Shown here: in pieces, positions 16,939-22,902 of the stretch
Numbering within the stretch: the stretch's first letter is position 1
How the letters are laid out: every line of letters starts with the position of its first letter
From: SIBU01 sp964430335
Lineage (GTDB): Bacteria > Patescibacteriota > Minisyncoccia > Phycocordibacterales > SIBU01
Assembly (NCBI GenBank): GCA_964430335.1
Contig: CAYSEN010000013.1
Coordinates: 1-25,059 of the forward strand
Direction of reading: 5' to 3'
DNA length: 25,059 nt
The notes under the pieces: model-generated
What the model saw: only the letters and a program-made list of their open reading frames with translations
Told to the model about the DNA's origin: nothing
Databases searched by the model: none
Made by a program: the position numbers and the translations under genes

Positions 16939-17772
16939 ATGAATTTTTCACGTAGAAGAGGTTTTACAGTAATAGAGTTGCTGGTAGCCATTTCTTTGAT
17001 TGGGTTTTTGGCCTCAGTTACTTTGTCGACTTTAAATAGCGTCAAGAAAAAGGGTAAGGTAGCCAACGCTCAGCAGTTTGCCACTCAGCAAAACAGAGCT
17101 GAGGGACCAGATACAAACATCTCTCTAGACTTCGAGGAAGGTTCTGGCACAACCGCTAAAGATTCGAGCGGTTTTGGAAATAACGGTCAGATTAACGGTG
17201 CTACGTGGAGTAGCGATTCTGTAAGAGGTAGCCGATCACTTTATTTTGATGGTGTAAACGCTTACGTGAGAGTCCCTTACGCCGCCAACCAACTTTTTAC
17301 TCAGACTGGTCTTACTTTTTCAGCTTGGATAAAACCTACAGCGGTTCCGGATCCAACTAATATGATAATGGGTATGTTTTTGCCTTATTTTAATGTTCTA
17401 AGTACTCAAAGACTTAATTTTGCAATGTGGTTGAGCGATGCCTCTGGTAGCGCCCCACGAGGAATGAAATATGCAAATGGTGCAACTGTAGTTACATTGT
17501 CAGAATGGCACCATGTTGCCGCTACTTATGACAGCAACGGATATATGTATGTTTATCTAGACGGCAAGCTCGATGGTACATCGGGGCCATACATCTCTAC
17601 TCTCGCTCTTCCTAACAGGGATTTTTATGTTGGCACATGGCAATCAGACCTGTCGCATAAATTTACCGGCTATATCGACGAACCAAGATATTACAATCAT
17701 GCAATCGGCGTAGCGGAAATAGAAAAGATTTACGCGGAAGGGAAGAGCAGACACTCTTTGGCGGAGAAATAA
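16939..17772 (+). CDS. Type IV prepilin-like protein fused to a LamG domain
   Basis: A 277-residue protein starting with a classical class III prepilin leader: RRRGF with cleavage between Gly and Phe, Glu at mature position 5 (FTVIELLV) and a following hydrophobic helix. After a short linker, residues ~58-270 form a LamG/concanavalin-type domain (LDFEEGSGTTAKDSSG, YFDGVNAYVRVP, EWHHVAATYDS, ending GYIDEPRYYNHAIGVAEIEKIYAEG). Prepilin peptidase would process it. It probably assembles into, or caps, a type IV pilus or pseudopilus and displays a binding domain on it, which would suit attachment to a host cell or surface. No prepilin peptidase or pilus assembly gene lies in the window. A TAGAAT at 16912-16917 may be its -10 box. 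Confidence 0.88.
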   Translation: MNFSRRRGFTVIELLVAISLIGFLASVTLSTLNSVKKKGKVANAQQFATQQNRAEGPDTNISLDFEEGSGTTAKDSSGFGNNGQINGATWSSDSVRGSRSLYFDGVNAYVRVPYAANQLFTQTGLTFSAWIKPTAVPDPTNMIMGMFLPYFNVLSTQRLNFAMWLSDASGSAPRGMKYANGATVVTLSEWHHVAATYDSNGYMYVYLDGKLDGTSGPYISTLALPNRDFYVGTWQSDLSHKFTGYIDEPRYYNHAIGVAEIEKIYAEGKSRHSLAEK

Positions 17773-17820
17773 AATCTAAGTTTGTAAATTAAAATAATAA
17801 ACAGTAGTCTTATTGTATTC

Positions 17821-18891
17821 ATGGAAAATAGCGAGCTAGAAAAAATAGCGAAATTAATCTCACGACATCTCGGGCGAGACGTCGGTATTTTGCAGTCTAG
17901 TCCAGTCAAAGGAGGTTTCCAATCAGATGCCTTTAAGCTTACATCAGAAAAAGGTGATACTTTTTTCATAAAAAAAATGAAGCAGGCAGGAGAGGCAGGC
18001 TACGAACTCCCTGAAAGACATCTTTTTTCATACAAAATAAGTTACGGCATGACCAAGCGATCGGGCAAGGTTGCTATGCCAATCGGAGTTTTGATTTCCA
18101 GAGGTGAGGATTTGGTTATGTTACCAAGTCTAGATGAACAGGCTTCTCTATATCATCTTCAGGAGTTTGCTCACGACATGGGTAAGAGCTATTGGGAATT
18201 ACTTTCCGAAAAAAAATCAAAAACAAAAATAGACAAAGTTGATTTGGCTGAGGTTGAAGCGATTGCCAGTTCTTTAGTTGATATTCACCAAGGTGGCACA
18301 GATCATTTTTCTGAAGCGGTAAAGACTACTCTATACAACGACAGTCTCCAGTCGATTTTAGCTTACCCTGGTTATTTTTTTATGGTCTTGGCTGATTTTG
18401 GTAACGAACACCATTTGTTACCTAGAGCAAAGCATGGAAAATTTATTGATATGATTTTAGGCTTGATTTATAAGTTGGAAAATCACGGTGAAAGATTGCG
18501 ACCACTTCACGGTGACTTTTGGGGCTCAAATATTTTTTACAAACCAGACGGAAAAGTTTCAGTTGTTGATTTCTCAAGAATTCCATACGGAGAGCCCGGC
18601 ATTGATGTGGGCTATTTCTTAGCACAATACCTTTGGTTGTATCATGAGACAGGTAATAAATATTTTAAAAAATTGGGAGAGAAGTTTATCGATGCCTATG
18701 AAAAGAAAACAGGGGATGGGGAAATCAGAAAAACTCTATGTTTGCCCCTTGGTTTACTTGCTCTCTTATATTGTAATCCAAGATTTCATCCTGATAATTC
18801 AATTGACGTAGAAAAAAGCTTTTTCAAAGCAGTGCTAGCTAGTCTTAAAAAGGGCGAGTTGGTTTGGGGGACTCCAAATAAATCAAAATAA
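17821..18891 (+). CDS. Aminoglycoside-phosphotransferase-fold small-molecule kinase
   Basis: A 356-residue cytoplasmic protein with the APH/choline kinase fold. The catalytic loop is LHGDFWGSN (Asp as base, Asn for magnesium) and the metal-binding equivalent of DFG is VVDFSR, followed by YGEPGIDVGYFL, a conserved APH-family continuation. The N-lobe contains the ATP-binding lysine region (TFFIKKMKQ). The acceptor is not recognisable; family members phosphorylate aminoglycosides, choline, fructosamines, homoserine or other hydroxyl compounds, and this divergent member should not be read as a resistance gene. A TATTGT at 17811-17816 lies 4 nt before the ATG and is a poor fit for a leaderless start. 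A hairpin terminator follows 1 nt after the stop. Confidence 0.82.
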   Translation: MENSELEKIAKLISRHLGRDVGILQSSPVKGGFQSDAFKLTSEKGDTFFIKKMKQAGEAGYELPERHLFSYKISYGMTKRSGKVAMPIGVLISRGEDLVMLPSLDEQASLYHLQEFAHDMGKSYWELLSEKKSKTKIDKVDLAEVEAIASSLVDIHQGGTDHFSEAVKTTLYNDSLQSILAYPGYFFMVLADFGNEHHLLPRAKHGKFIDMILGLIYKLENHGERLRPLHGDFWGSNIFYKPDGKVSVVDFSRIPYGEPGIDVGYFLAQYLWLYHETGNKYFKKLGEKFIDAYEKKTGDGEIRKTLCLPLGLLALLYCNPRFHPDNSIDVEKSFFKAVLASLKKGELVWGTPNKSK

Positions 18892-18892
18892 A

Positions 18893-18914
18893 AAGCGAAA
18901 CCGAAGTTTCGCTT
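18893..18914 (-). terminator. Terminator between convergent kinase and phosphatase genes
   Basis: A 9-bp stem (AAGCGAAAC against GTTTCGCTT) with a CGAA loop lies between two convergent genes. On the minus strand it is followed by a T-rich run, so it mainly serves the phosphatase gene, but it may also stop the kinase transcript. Confidence 0.8.
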
Positions 18915-18917
18915 ACG

Positions 18918-19730
18918 TTAGTCGAGTCCAAGAACATCGACTGAGTCATCTCCCTCCGCGTTTCCGCAGACATTGATGACGTGAAGACCTGTGCCACGGC
19001 GCTCAAGCACCAGAAAGCCTCCTCGTGGTAGCTCGGTACTCGTGCCTTGGGTAAAAGCTCGGACCATGAAGCCTGTCAAGGCGTCATGTGTGAAAAGAAA
19101 TGACTGGCGGAAAGGATTGAGCGTCCTCAAAACACTTTTCATACGCCCTCGCACGGAGCTGGCTCGTTCAAACTGTTTGATTGCCTGAACGTAGACGCTC
19201 GGCCACTTGGAAGTGACCCTCTCTCCCAGGGCATGAAGTCGGTCACCGAAGAAGTAGTCACCTGGCGACAAACCTTCGGGGTTCGACTCAGCTCGGTCGA
19301 TGCTAAAGGTCTCACCTCCGTGAGTGATTTCCCCACCTCTGGCAAGGGGGGTGAAGAGCTTCCACTGGAAGCCCTCGACCTCGGTCAATCCGGGCTCAGA
19401 GATCGGAGTAAATGTAGCTGTTGCCAAGCTTGCAAAGTGATCGCTGATTTGGCCGAGCACCACTCGGGCCGTGTGGAGACATCGCCCTGTCGGCGATGAA
19501 AGAATCTCGAAGAATGCCCCAGGATCAATGAAGTCCAAAGCTCTAAGAGCAGCGCCTCTTACCGCTTGTTCCGCCTCTGCGATGCACGCACGTCGGTCAT
19601 AGACAGTCTCCCCAAGTTGATCCGTGCCCTGCGCGAGGTCGTAGGCTTTTTCGTAATCTACTGGCTCGTTGCCTTGCCAGTAACGGGTTGCTCCGTGCCG
19701 GAATATCAGCACTTTTTGTTCGTTTTTCAA
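18918..19730 (-). CDS. Histidine phosphatase superfamily protein, GC-rich (copy 1)
   Basis: A 270-residue protein with the phosphoglycerate-mutase-like catalytic set: FRHGAT with Arg11/His12 (phosphohistidine), SSPTGRCLHTA with Arg83, and FTHDALTG with His215. The sequence between 120 and 200 is longer than in small SixA-type members. The likely function is hydrolysis of a phosphomonoester; the substrate is unknown. The start is TTG at 19730; an in-frame TAG two codons upstream blocks extension, and a GTG six codons downstream is an alternative. Composition differs strikingly from neighbours: hand count at 19261-19320 gives 36 G+C of 60, against 23 of 60 at 20101-20160 in the adjacent zwf. 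It has its own consensus promoter and terminator, which suggests acquisition as a self-contained cassette. Confidence 0.85.
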   Translation of the reverse strand: MKNEQKVLIFRHGATRYWQGNEPVDYEKAYDLAQGTDQLGETVYDRRACIAEAEQAVRGAALRALDFIDPGAFFEILSSPTGRCLHTARVVLGQISDHFASLATATFTPISEPGLTEVEGFQWKLFTPLARGGEITHGGETFSIDRAESNPEGLSPGDYFFGDRLHALGERVTSKWPSVYVQAIKQFERASSVRGRMKSVLRTLNPFRQSFLFTHDALTGFMVRAFTQGTSTELPRGGFLVLERRGTGLHVINVCGNAEGDDSVDVLGLD

Positions 19731-19761
19731 GTCCTATCTTTCTGTTGGTTTTTCTTACTAA

Positions 19762-19790
19762 ACCATAAATTAATTATTTAATAATGTCAA
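19762..19790 (-). promoter_or_regulatory. Consensus-like promoter for phosphatase copy 1
   Basis: On the minus strand there is a perfect TTGACA (19790-19785), a 17-bp spacer and TATGGT (19767-19762), giving a leader of about 25 nt before the TTG start. It occupies the sequence upstream of zwf, so the two genes are divergently transcribed from adjacent promoters. Confidence 0.7.
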
Positions 19791-19836
19791 ATCGAGTCGA
19801 TGACCGATTTTTCTACACTTCCATAGCGTCTTTCGG

Positions 19837-19842
19837 TATACT
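19837..19842 (+). promoter_or_regulatory. -10 box (TATACT) for a leaderless zwf mRNA
   Basis: TATACT ends 7 nt before the ATG at 19850. No convincing -35 box is seen. The position decides the start codon: an in-frame ATG at 19784 would lie upstream of this box and inside the opposing promoter. Confidence 0.55.
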
Positions 19843-19849
19843 TGTGTCT

Positions 19850-21166
19850 ATGACTAATGCTCACCCAACCACAATTGTTGTTTTTGGAGCGACAGGGGAT
19901 TTGTTTAGGAAAAAATTAGCGCCAGCGCTTTTGGAGTTATTTAACGCGAAAAAACTGCCACAGTTTTTTCGCGTAGTAGCTTTTTCTCGCAGATCTTGGG
20001 GGGACCAGGAGTTTAGAGATTTTTTACGAGAATCCTTGAGCAAAGAAATATCATCACTACCCAGCGAGGTTTCTGAATCTTTTTTCAACCGCATTAGTTA
20101 CGTTCTGGGCGAATTTCATAATCTGGAGAGTTATAAAAAAGTGGCAGAAGTATTGGAGAAAATTGATAACGAAGCGGGCGTCTGTACTAGTAAACTTTTC
20201 TATTTAGCCACGCCACCAGCATCTTATGAGGTAATTTTGAATAATATTTCTAAGTCGGGATTATCAATTCCATGCTCACCTGAGGAGGCAGGTTCGGGAA
20301 CGGGATGGACAAGAATCCTAATTGAAAAACCTTTTGGAAATGATTTGAAAAGTGCAGAGAAGCTCGACCTGTTGCTCGGACAACTTTTTTCAGAAGAGCA
20401 GATTTTCCGAATTGATCACTATTTAGCGAAAGACATTATGCGATCAGTGTTACAGTTTCGCTTTTCAAGTGGCCCTTTTGAAAAAGTTTGGAATTCTGAA
20501 TTTATAGATAGAGTGGAAGTAAAACTTCTAGAGAAGGATGGCATCGGTAGCCGAGGAGCTTCTTATGATGGCGTCGGAGCCTTGCGAGACGTAGGACAAA
20601 ATCATTTGTTTCAGATGGCGGCACTTGTCGCACTTAAAAATTTAGATGAACTTTCCGCGGGTAAAATTCGTAATTCTAGAGCACAAGCCATTGAGCAATT
20701 TTACATTCCCGATGATGCAGATATTACAAGAGGCCAGTACGAAGGTTTTCTTGGTGAAAATGCTGTTTCTCCAAATTCTCAAACTGAAACCTATTTTAAA
20801 TTTGTACTCGGCTCACTTGATACTCGTTGGAAAGAAACTAAGTTTGTTTTCGAGTCGGGTAAGGCGCTCGGCAGAAGGGCAGTTGAGATAGTCATTCATT
20901 TTAGAAAGCCATATGGACTCGTTTGTCCTGTCGATGCGATTTGTAGTGGGACTGAAAACACAATTACTTTTGATTTGTTGTCGAAATCAACAAATTTTGA
21001 AGGCGATGCATATGAGCAGGTTTTGCTCGATGCGATTTTGGGAGATCAAAGTCTTTTCACCTCGACTGAAGAAGTGATGGCGGAATGGAAATTGGTTGAG
21101 GACATTTTTAAAAAGTGGGAAAAAATTCCGCTAGTCAAATATAAAAAAGGAGGGTTGCTAAATTAA
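19850..21166 (+). CDS. zwf: Glucose-6-phosphate 1-dehydrogenase
   Basis: A 438-residue protein counted from ATG 19850. It carries the NADP-binding motif VVFGATGDLFRKKLAPAL at the extreme N-terminus, EKPFGNDL, the substrate/catalytic motif RIDHYLAKD near residues 187-195 (the usual RIDHYLGKE, with Ala for Gly and Asp for Glu) and GALRDVGQNHLFQM. It oxidises glucose-6-phosphate to 6-phosphogluconolactone, making NADPH. The protein is somewhat shorter than typical homologues. The upstream ATG at 19784 would add 22 residues with no homology to the fold before the glycine-rich loop, so it is not chosen. 6-phosphogluconolactonase and 6-phosphogluconate dehydrogenase genes are not in the window. AT-rich composition matches the resident genes, unlike the phosphatase genes on both sides. 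Confidence 0.93.
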   Translation: MTNAHPTTIVVFGATGDLFRKKLAPALLELFNAKKLPQFFRVVAFSRRSWGDQEFRDFLRESLSKEISSLPSEVSESFFNRISYVLGEFHNLESYKKVAEVLEKIDNEAGVCTSKLFYLATPPASYEVILNNISKSGLSIPCSPEEAGSGTGWTRILIEKPFGNDLKSAEKLDLLLGQLFSEEQIFRIDHYLAKDIMRSVLQFRFSSGPFEKVWNSEFIDRVEVKLLEKDGIGSRGASYDGVGALRDVGQNHLFQMAALVALKNLDELSAGKIRNSRAQAIEQFYIPDDADITRGQYEGFLGENAVSPNSQTETYFKFVLGSLDTRWKETKFVFESGKALGRRAVEIVIHFRKPYGLVCPVDAICSGTENTITFDLLSKSTNFEGDAYEQVLLDAILGDQSLFTSTEEVMAEWKLVEDIFKKWEKIPLVKYKKGGLLN

Positions 21167-21172
21167 GAAATG

Positions 21173-21203
21173 AAAAAACCGCGCGAACTTCGTTCGCGCG
21201 GGT
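21173..21203 (-). terminator. Terminator of phosphatase copy 2
   Basis: A 10-bp GC-rich stem (CCGCGCGAAC at 21179-21188, complement at 21192-21201) with a three-base loop. On the minus strand it is followed by six T. It lies between the convergent zwf and phosphatase genes and is nearly identical to the hairpin at 22194-22223. Confidence 0.9.
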
Positions 21204-21220
21204 GCGTAGTAAAGAGCTGG

Positions 21221-21895
21221 TCAGACGGCGGGGCAAGGAAACCTGTTCCAGTAAGGGACGCCGTTCTGATCGACACCGACCTGGATGATCTCGCATTCGC
21301 CCATCGGATTGTACAAGACATGCCGGCGGGCGACCTCATGGGTGCCGGCAAGGTAGTAGACCATGGCCGGCAGAAACCATCCGTGGCCGACCAAGCAGGC
21401 CGAGATGATACCGTCAGTTGGACTGGTCTTGCTGAGCCGGTCATGCAGCGTACAAAGCGACGACGCTGTTGCCATGTCCAAGGCCTCAGCCACATCTGGG
21501 AACTCGAATATCCTGGACAGACCGACGTTTCCGGTGAGGATCTGGTAGGCGGCATCCAGCACGCCGTTTTGGCGCGAGGTTTCGTTGTAGGGAACAAAAA
21601 GTTCCGGCACGGTGTCGAATTCGTCCGGTGGGTAGCCGAGACCGACGATTGTGTCGGATACCCGAGGCAAAGGGGACTTCATCCGAATCTGAGCGCTTTC
21701 CGCCTGAGCGTGAAAGGTTTGCGCCATTGACGTACACTGCTTATAACCCTTCGCAGAAACCTTTCGGTCCCAATCCTTCCCACCTGACGGTGTCGAGGCA
21801 TTGGCGTGACGTACCAGAGTCACGATTGTTCCCGGGCGTTTGAGGGCGTATTCTCCTTTATGTAGAAGTTGTCCCACAACTAGTCTGTTGCTCAT
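21221..21895 (-). CDS. Histidine phosphatase superfamily protein, GC-rich (copy 2)
   Basis: A 224-residue protein with TLVRHANAS (Arg29/His30), KSPLPRVSDT (Arg78) and LVGHGWFLP (His171), a complete catalytic set most like SixA/phosphoglycerate-mutase-like phosphatases. About 22 residues precede the first strand. The ATG at 21895 is supported by a GGAG 9 nt upstream, one of the few plausible Shine-Dalgarno sites in the window, and by the promoter at 21924-21952. Composition is GC-rich (hand count 36 of 60 at 21301-21360). Substrate unknown. It shares fold and motif order with copies 1 and 3, but the proteins are strongly diverged, so they are not recent duplicates. It converges with zwf. Confidence 0.85.
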   Translation of the reverse strand: MSNRLVVGQLLHKGEYALKRPGTIVTLVRHANASTPSGGKDWDRKVSAKGYKQCTSMAQTFHAQAESAQIRMKSPLPRVSDTIVGLGYPPDEFDTVPELFVPYNETSRQNGVLDAAYQILTGNVGLSRIFEFPDVAEALDMATASSLCTLHDRLSKTSPTDGIISACLVGHGWFLPAMVYYLAGTHEVARRHVLYNPMGECEIIQVGVDQNGVPYWNRFPCPAV

Positions 21896-21908
21896 AATTT
21901 CAATCTCC

Positions 21909-21963
21909 GTCGTTTTTAACCCCTATATACAGCTCGGACATCGAGCTTTCAAAGGGTTTTACT
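21909..21963. repeat. 55-bp direct repeat, left copy (gap edge)
   Basis: An exact match to 22064-22118, ending directly at the N run. It contains the promoter of phosphatase copy 2. Its length of exactly 55 equals a common de Bruijn k-mer size, so the duplication is probably an assembly overlap rather than biology. Confidence 0.95.
21924..21952 (-). promoter_or_regulatory. Promoter with operator-like dyad for phosphatase copy 2
   Basis: On the minus strand, TTGAAA (21952-21947), exactly 17 bp, and TATATA (21929-21924). The spacer is almost entirely filled by the perfect dyad AGCTCG-GACAT-CGAGCT (21931-21947), a likely binding site for a dimeric regulator. The predicted leader is about 21 nt and contains GGAG. 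Confidence 0.65.
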
Positions 21964-22063
21964 NNNNNNNNNNNNNNNNNNNNNNNNNNNNNNNNNNNNN
22001 NNNNNNNNNNNNNNNNNNNNNNNNNNNNNNNNNNNNNNNNNNNNNNNNNNNNNNNNNNNNNNN
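21964..22063. other. Scaffold gap of 100 N
   Basis: A run of exactly 100 N, the conventional placeholder for a gap of unknown size. It joins two ends that carry the same 55 bases. Nothing can be said about sequence inside it, and it may contain none. Confidence 0.99.
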
Positions 22064-22118
22064 GTCGTTTTTAACCCCTATATACAGCTCGGACATCGAG
22101 CTTTCAAAGGGTTTTACT
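22064..22118. repeat. 55-bp direct repeat, right copy (gap edge)
   Basis: An exact match to 21909-21963, starting directly after the N run. It repeats the -10 (22079-22084), dyad (22086-22102) and -35 (22102-22107) elements on the minus strand. If real rather than an overlap artefact, it would drive a gene hidden in the gap. Confidence 0.95.
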
Positions 22119-22193
22119 ATTTAAATTGATAACACAAATAGTGGCGACTTGTCAACTTATTTTTATGTAAAGTTTTTAGGCTTTAAAACAATG
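22119..22193. other. AT-rich spacer between repeat and terminator
   Basis: The stretch 21896-22240 has no gene. Apart from the two 55-bp copies, the N run and the terminator, it holds this AT-rich spacer. A minus-strand TTGACA (22155-22150) is followed after 17 bp only by a weak TTATCA, so I do not call a promoter. Confidence 0.5.
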
Positions 22194-22223
22194 AAAAACC
22201 CGCGCGAACTTCGTTCGCGCGGG
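22194..22223 (-). terminator. Terminator of phosphatase copy 3
   Basis: An 11-bp stem (CCCGCGCGAAC at 22199-22209, complement at 22213-22223) with a three-base loop, followed on the minus strand by five T. About 30 bases of it (22200-22229) match the copy 2 terminator region (21179-21208) exactly. Confidence 0.9.
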
Positions 22224-22240
22224 TGCGTATTGTTGATCCA

Positions 22241-22792
22241 CTAGTCGAGCAGCCTGATATCGTCTGGCTGAACATCGAATACCCTGTAACCCTTGCCAAA
22301 TAGACTCTTGTCGTAGACAAGGGCGTTGATCCGTTCCGGATTCGTTTCACCCCGGGCGCTGGCAATCAGTCCAGCGAGAATAGGACGATGGGTGAAGACC
22401 ATTACTGTAGAGTCCGGTGCAACTTCTCGCTCGATGATCGCCAGCGCGCTAAGACCCTTTCTTTGCCAGACCGTCGGCACATCGTCGAGCTCGTGCCCAG
22501 GATAAGTGGTGATTGTCCCGTCCGAATCGAGGTTCGCAAGTTGGCCGAGTTCAGCGATGCAGATCACACGTGTCAACTTGAGAACTTTCGCGATTGTGCA
22601 CATTGTTCCACAAGCGCGGTCCATCAGTGAACAGTATGCCGCATGAATGTCTCCAAACTGGCGCAGTTGCTCTGCCAGTTCCAGCATCTTGGCCTTCCCA
22701 TCCATTGACATGGGAGGGTCTGAGGCGAGTGCAGGATGATATCCAGCCAATCCATCCACTTTCTTCCCGTGAAGGACTACAATGATTTTCAT
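22241..22792 (-). CDS. Divergent histidine phosphatase-like protein, GC-rich (copy 3)
   Basis: A 183-residue protein from ATG 22792; a GTG at 22831 would add 13 residues unlike the family's N-terminal strand. It follows the histidine phosphatase layout: a first strand ending in LHG (His8), SLMDRACGT with Arg59, Glu81 and FTHRP with His135. The normally invariant Arg of the RHG motif is Leu7, so activity may be reduced, altered or lost. Composition is GC-rich (38 of 60 at 22441-22500). It shares its terminator almost base for base with copy 2 but not its visible promoter. It is transcribed divergently from the swivel-domain gene at 22903. The substrate is unknown. Confidence 0.75.
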   Translation of the reverse strand: MKIIVVLHGKKVDGLAGYHPALASDPPMSMDGKAKMLELAEQLRQFGDIHAAYCSLMDRACGTMCTIAKVLKLTRVICIAELGQLANLDSDGTITTYPGHELDDVPTVWQRKGLSALAIIEREVAPDSTVMVFTHRPILAGLIASARGETNPERINALVYDKSLFGKGYRVFDVQPDDIRLLD

Positions 22793-22848
22793 GATTGACT
22801 TTCTATTTATTGAGTAAGCTGGACTGCCCACTCAAAACTGATGAATTT

Positions 22849-22867
22849 ATAACATTAAATGTGTTAT
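22849..22867. promoter_or_regulatory. Inverted repeat in a divergent promoter region
   Basis: ATAACA and TGTTAT are separated by 7 nt, directly upstream of the -35 box at 22869 and between divergent genes. It could be an operator; in AT-rich DNA chance is also plausible. Confidence 0.3.
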
Positions 22868-22868
22868 G

Positions 22869-22896
22869 TTGTCAAATATGAAAACTGGAGTAGAAT
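22869..22896 (+). promoter_or_regulatory. Promoter giving a leaderless mRNA for the swivel-domain gene
   Basis: TTGTCA (22869-22874), a 16-bp spacer and TAGAAT (22891-22896) are followed by exactly 6 nt and the ATG at 22903. Confidence 0.65.
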
Positions 22897-22902
22897 AGAA
22901 GC

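Noticed and set aside
17821..18891. Aminoglycoside resistance gene.
   Set aside because: The kinase fold is clear, but the acceptor region is divergent and nothing indicates an antibiotic substrate.
18991..19499. Plus-strand frames opposite phosphatase copy 1.
   Set aside because: They are antisense shadows in GC-rich sequence; the minus strand carries the full catalytic motif set.
21170..21730. Long plus-strand open frame opposite phosphatase copy 2.
   Set aside because: It is the antisense shadow of a GC-rich gene; it has no motif, starts inside a terminator hairpin and lacks a promoter.
21909..21963. Possible integron attC-like site, because the 55-bp repeat folds with outer AACCC/GGGTT and inner AGCTCG/CGAGCT arms next to cassette-like genes.
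   Set aside because: The ends do not fit the RYYYAAC and GTTRRRY core sites, no integrase is present, and a promoter with an operator dyad explains the symmetry better.
21840..22124. Plus-strand frame running through the N gap.
   Set aside because: It is held open only by unknown bases and consists of the duplicated promoter sequence translated twice.
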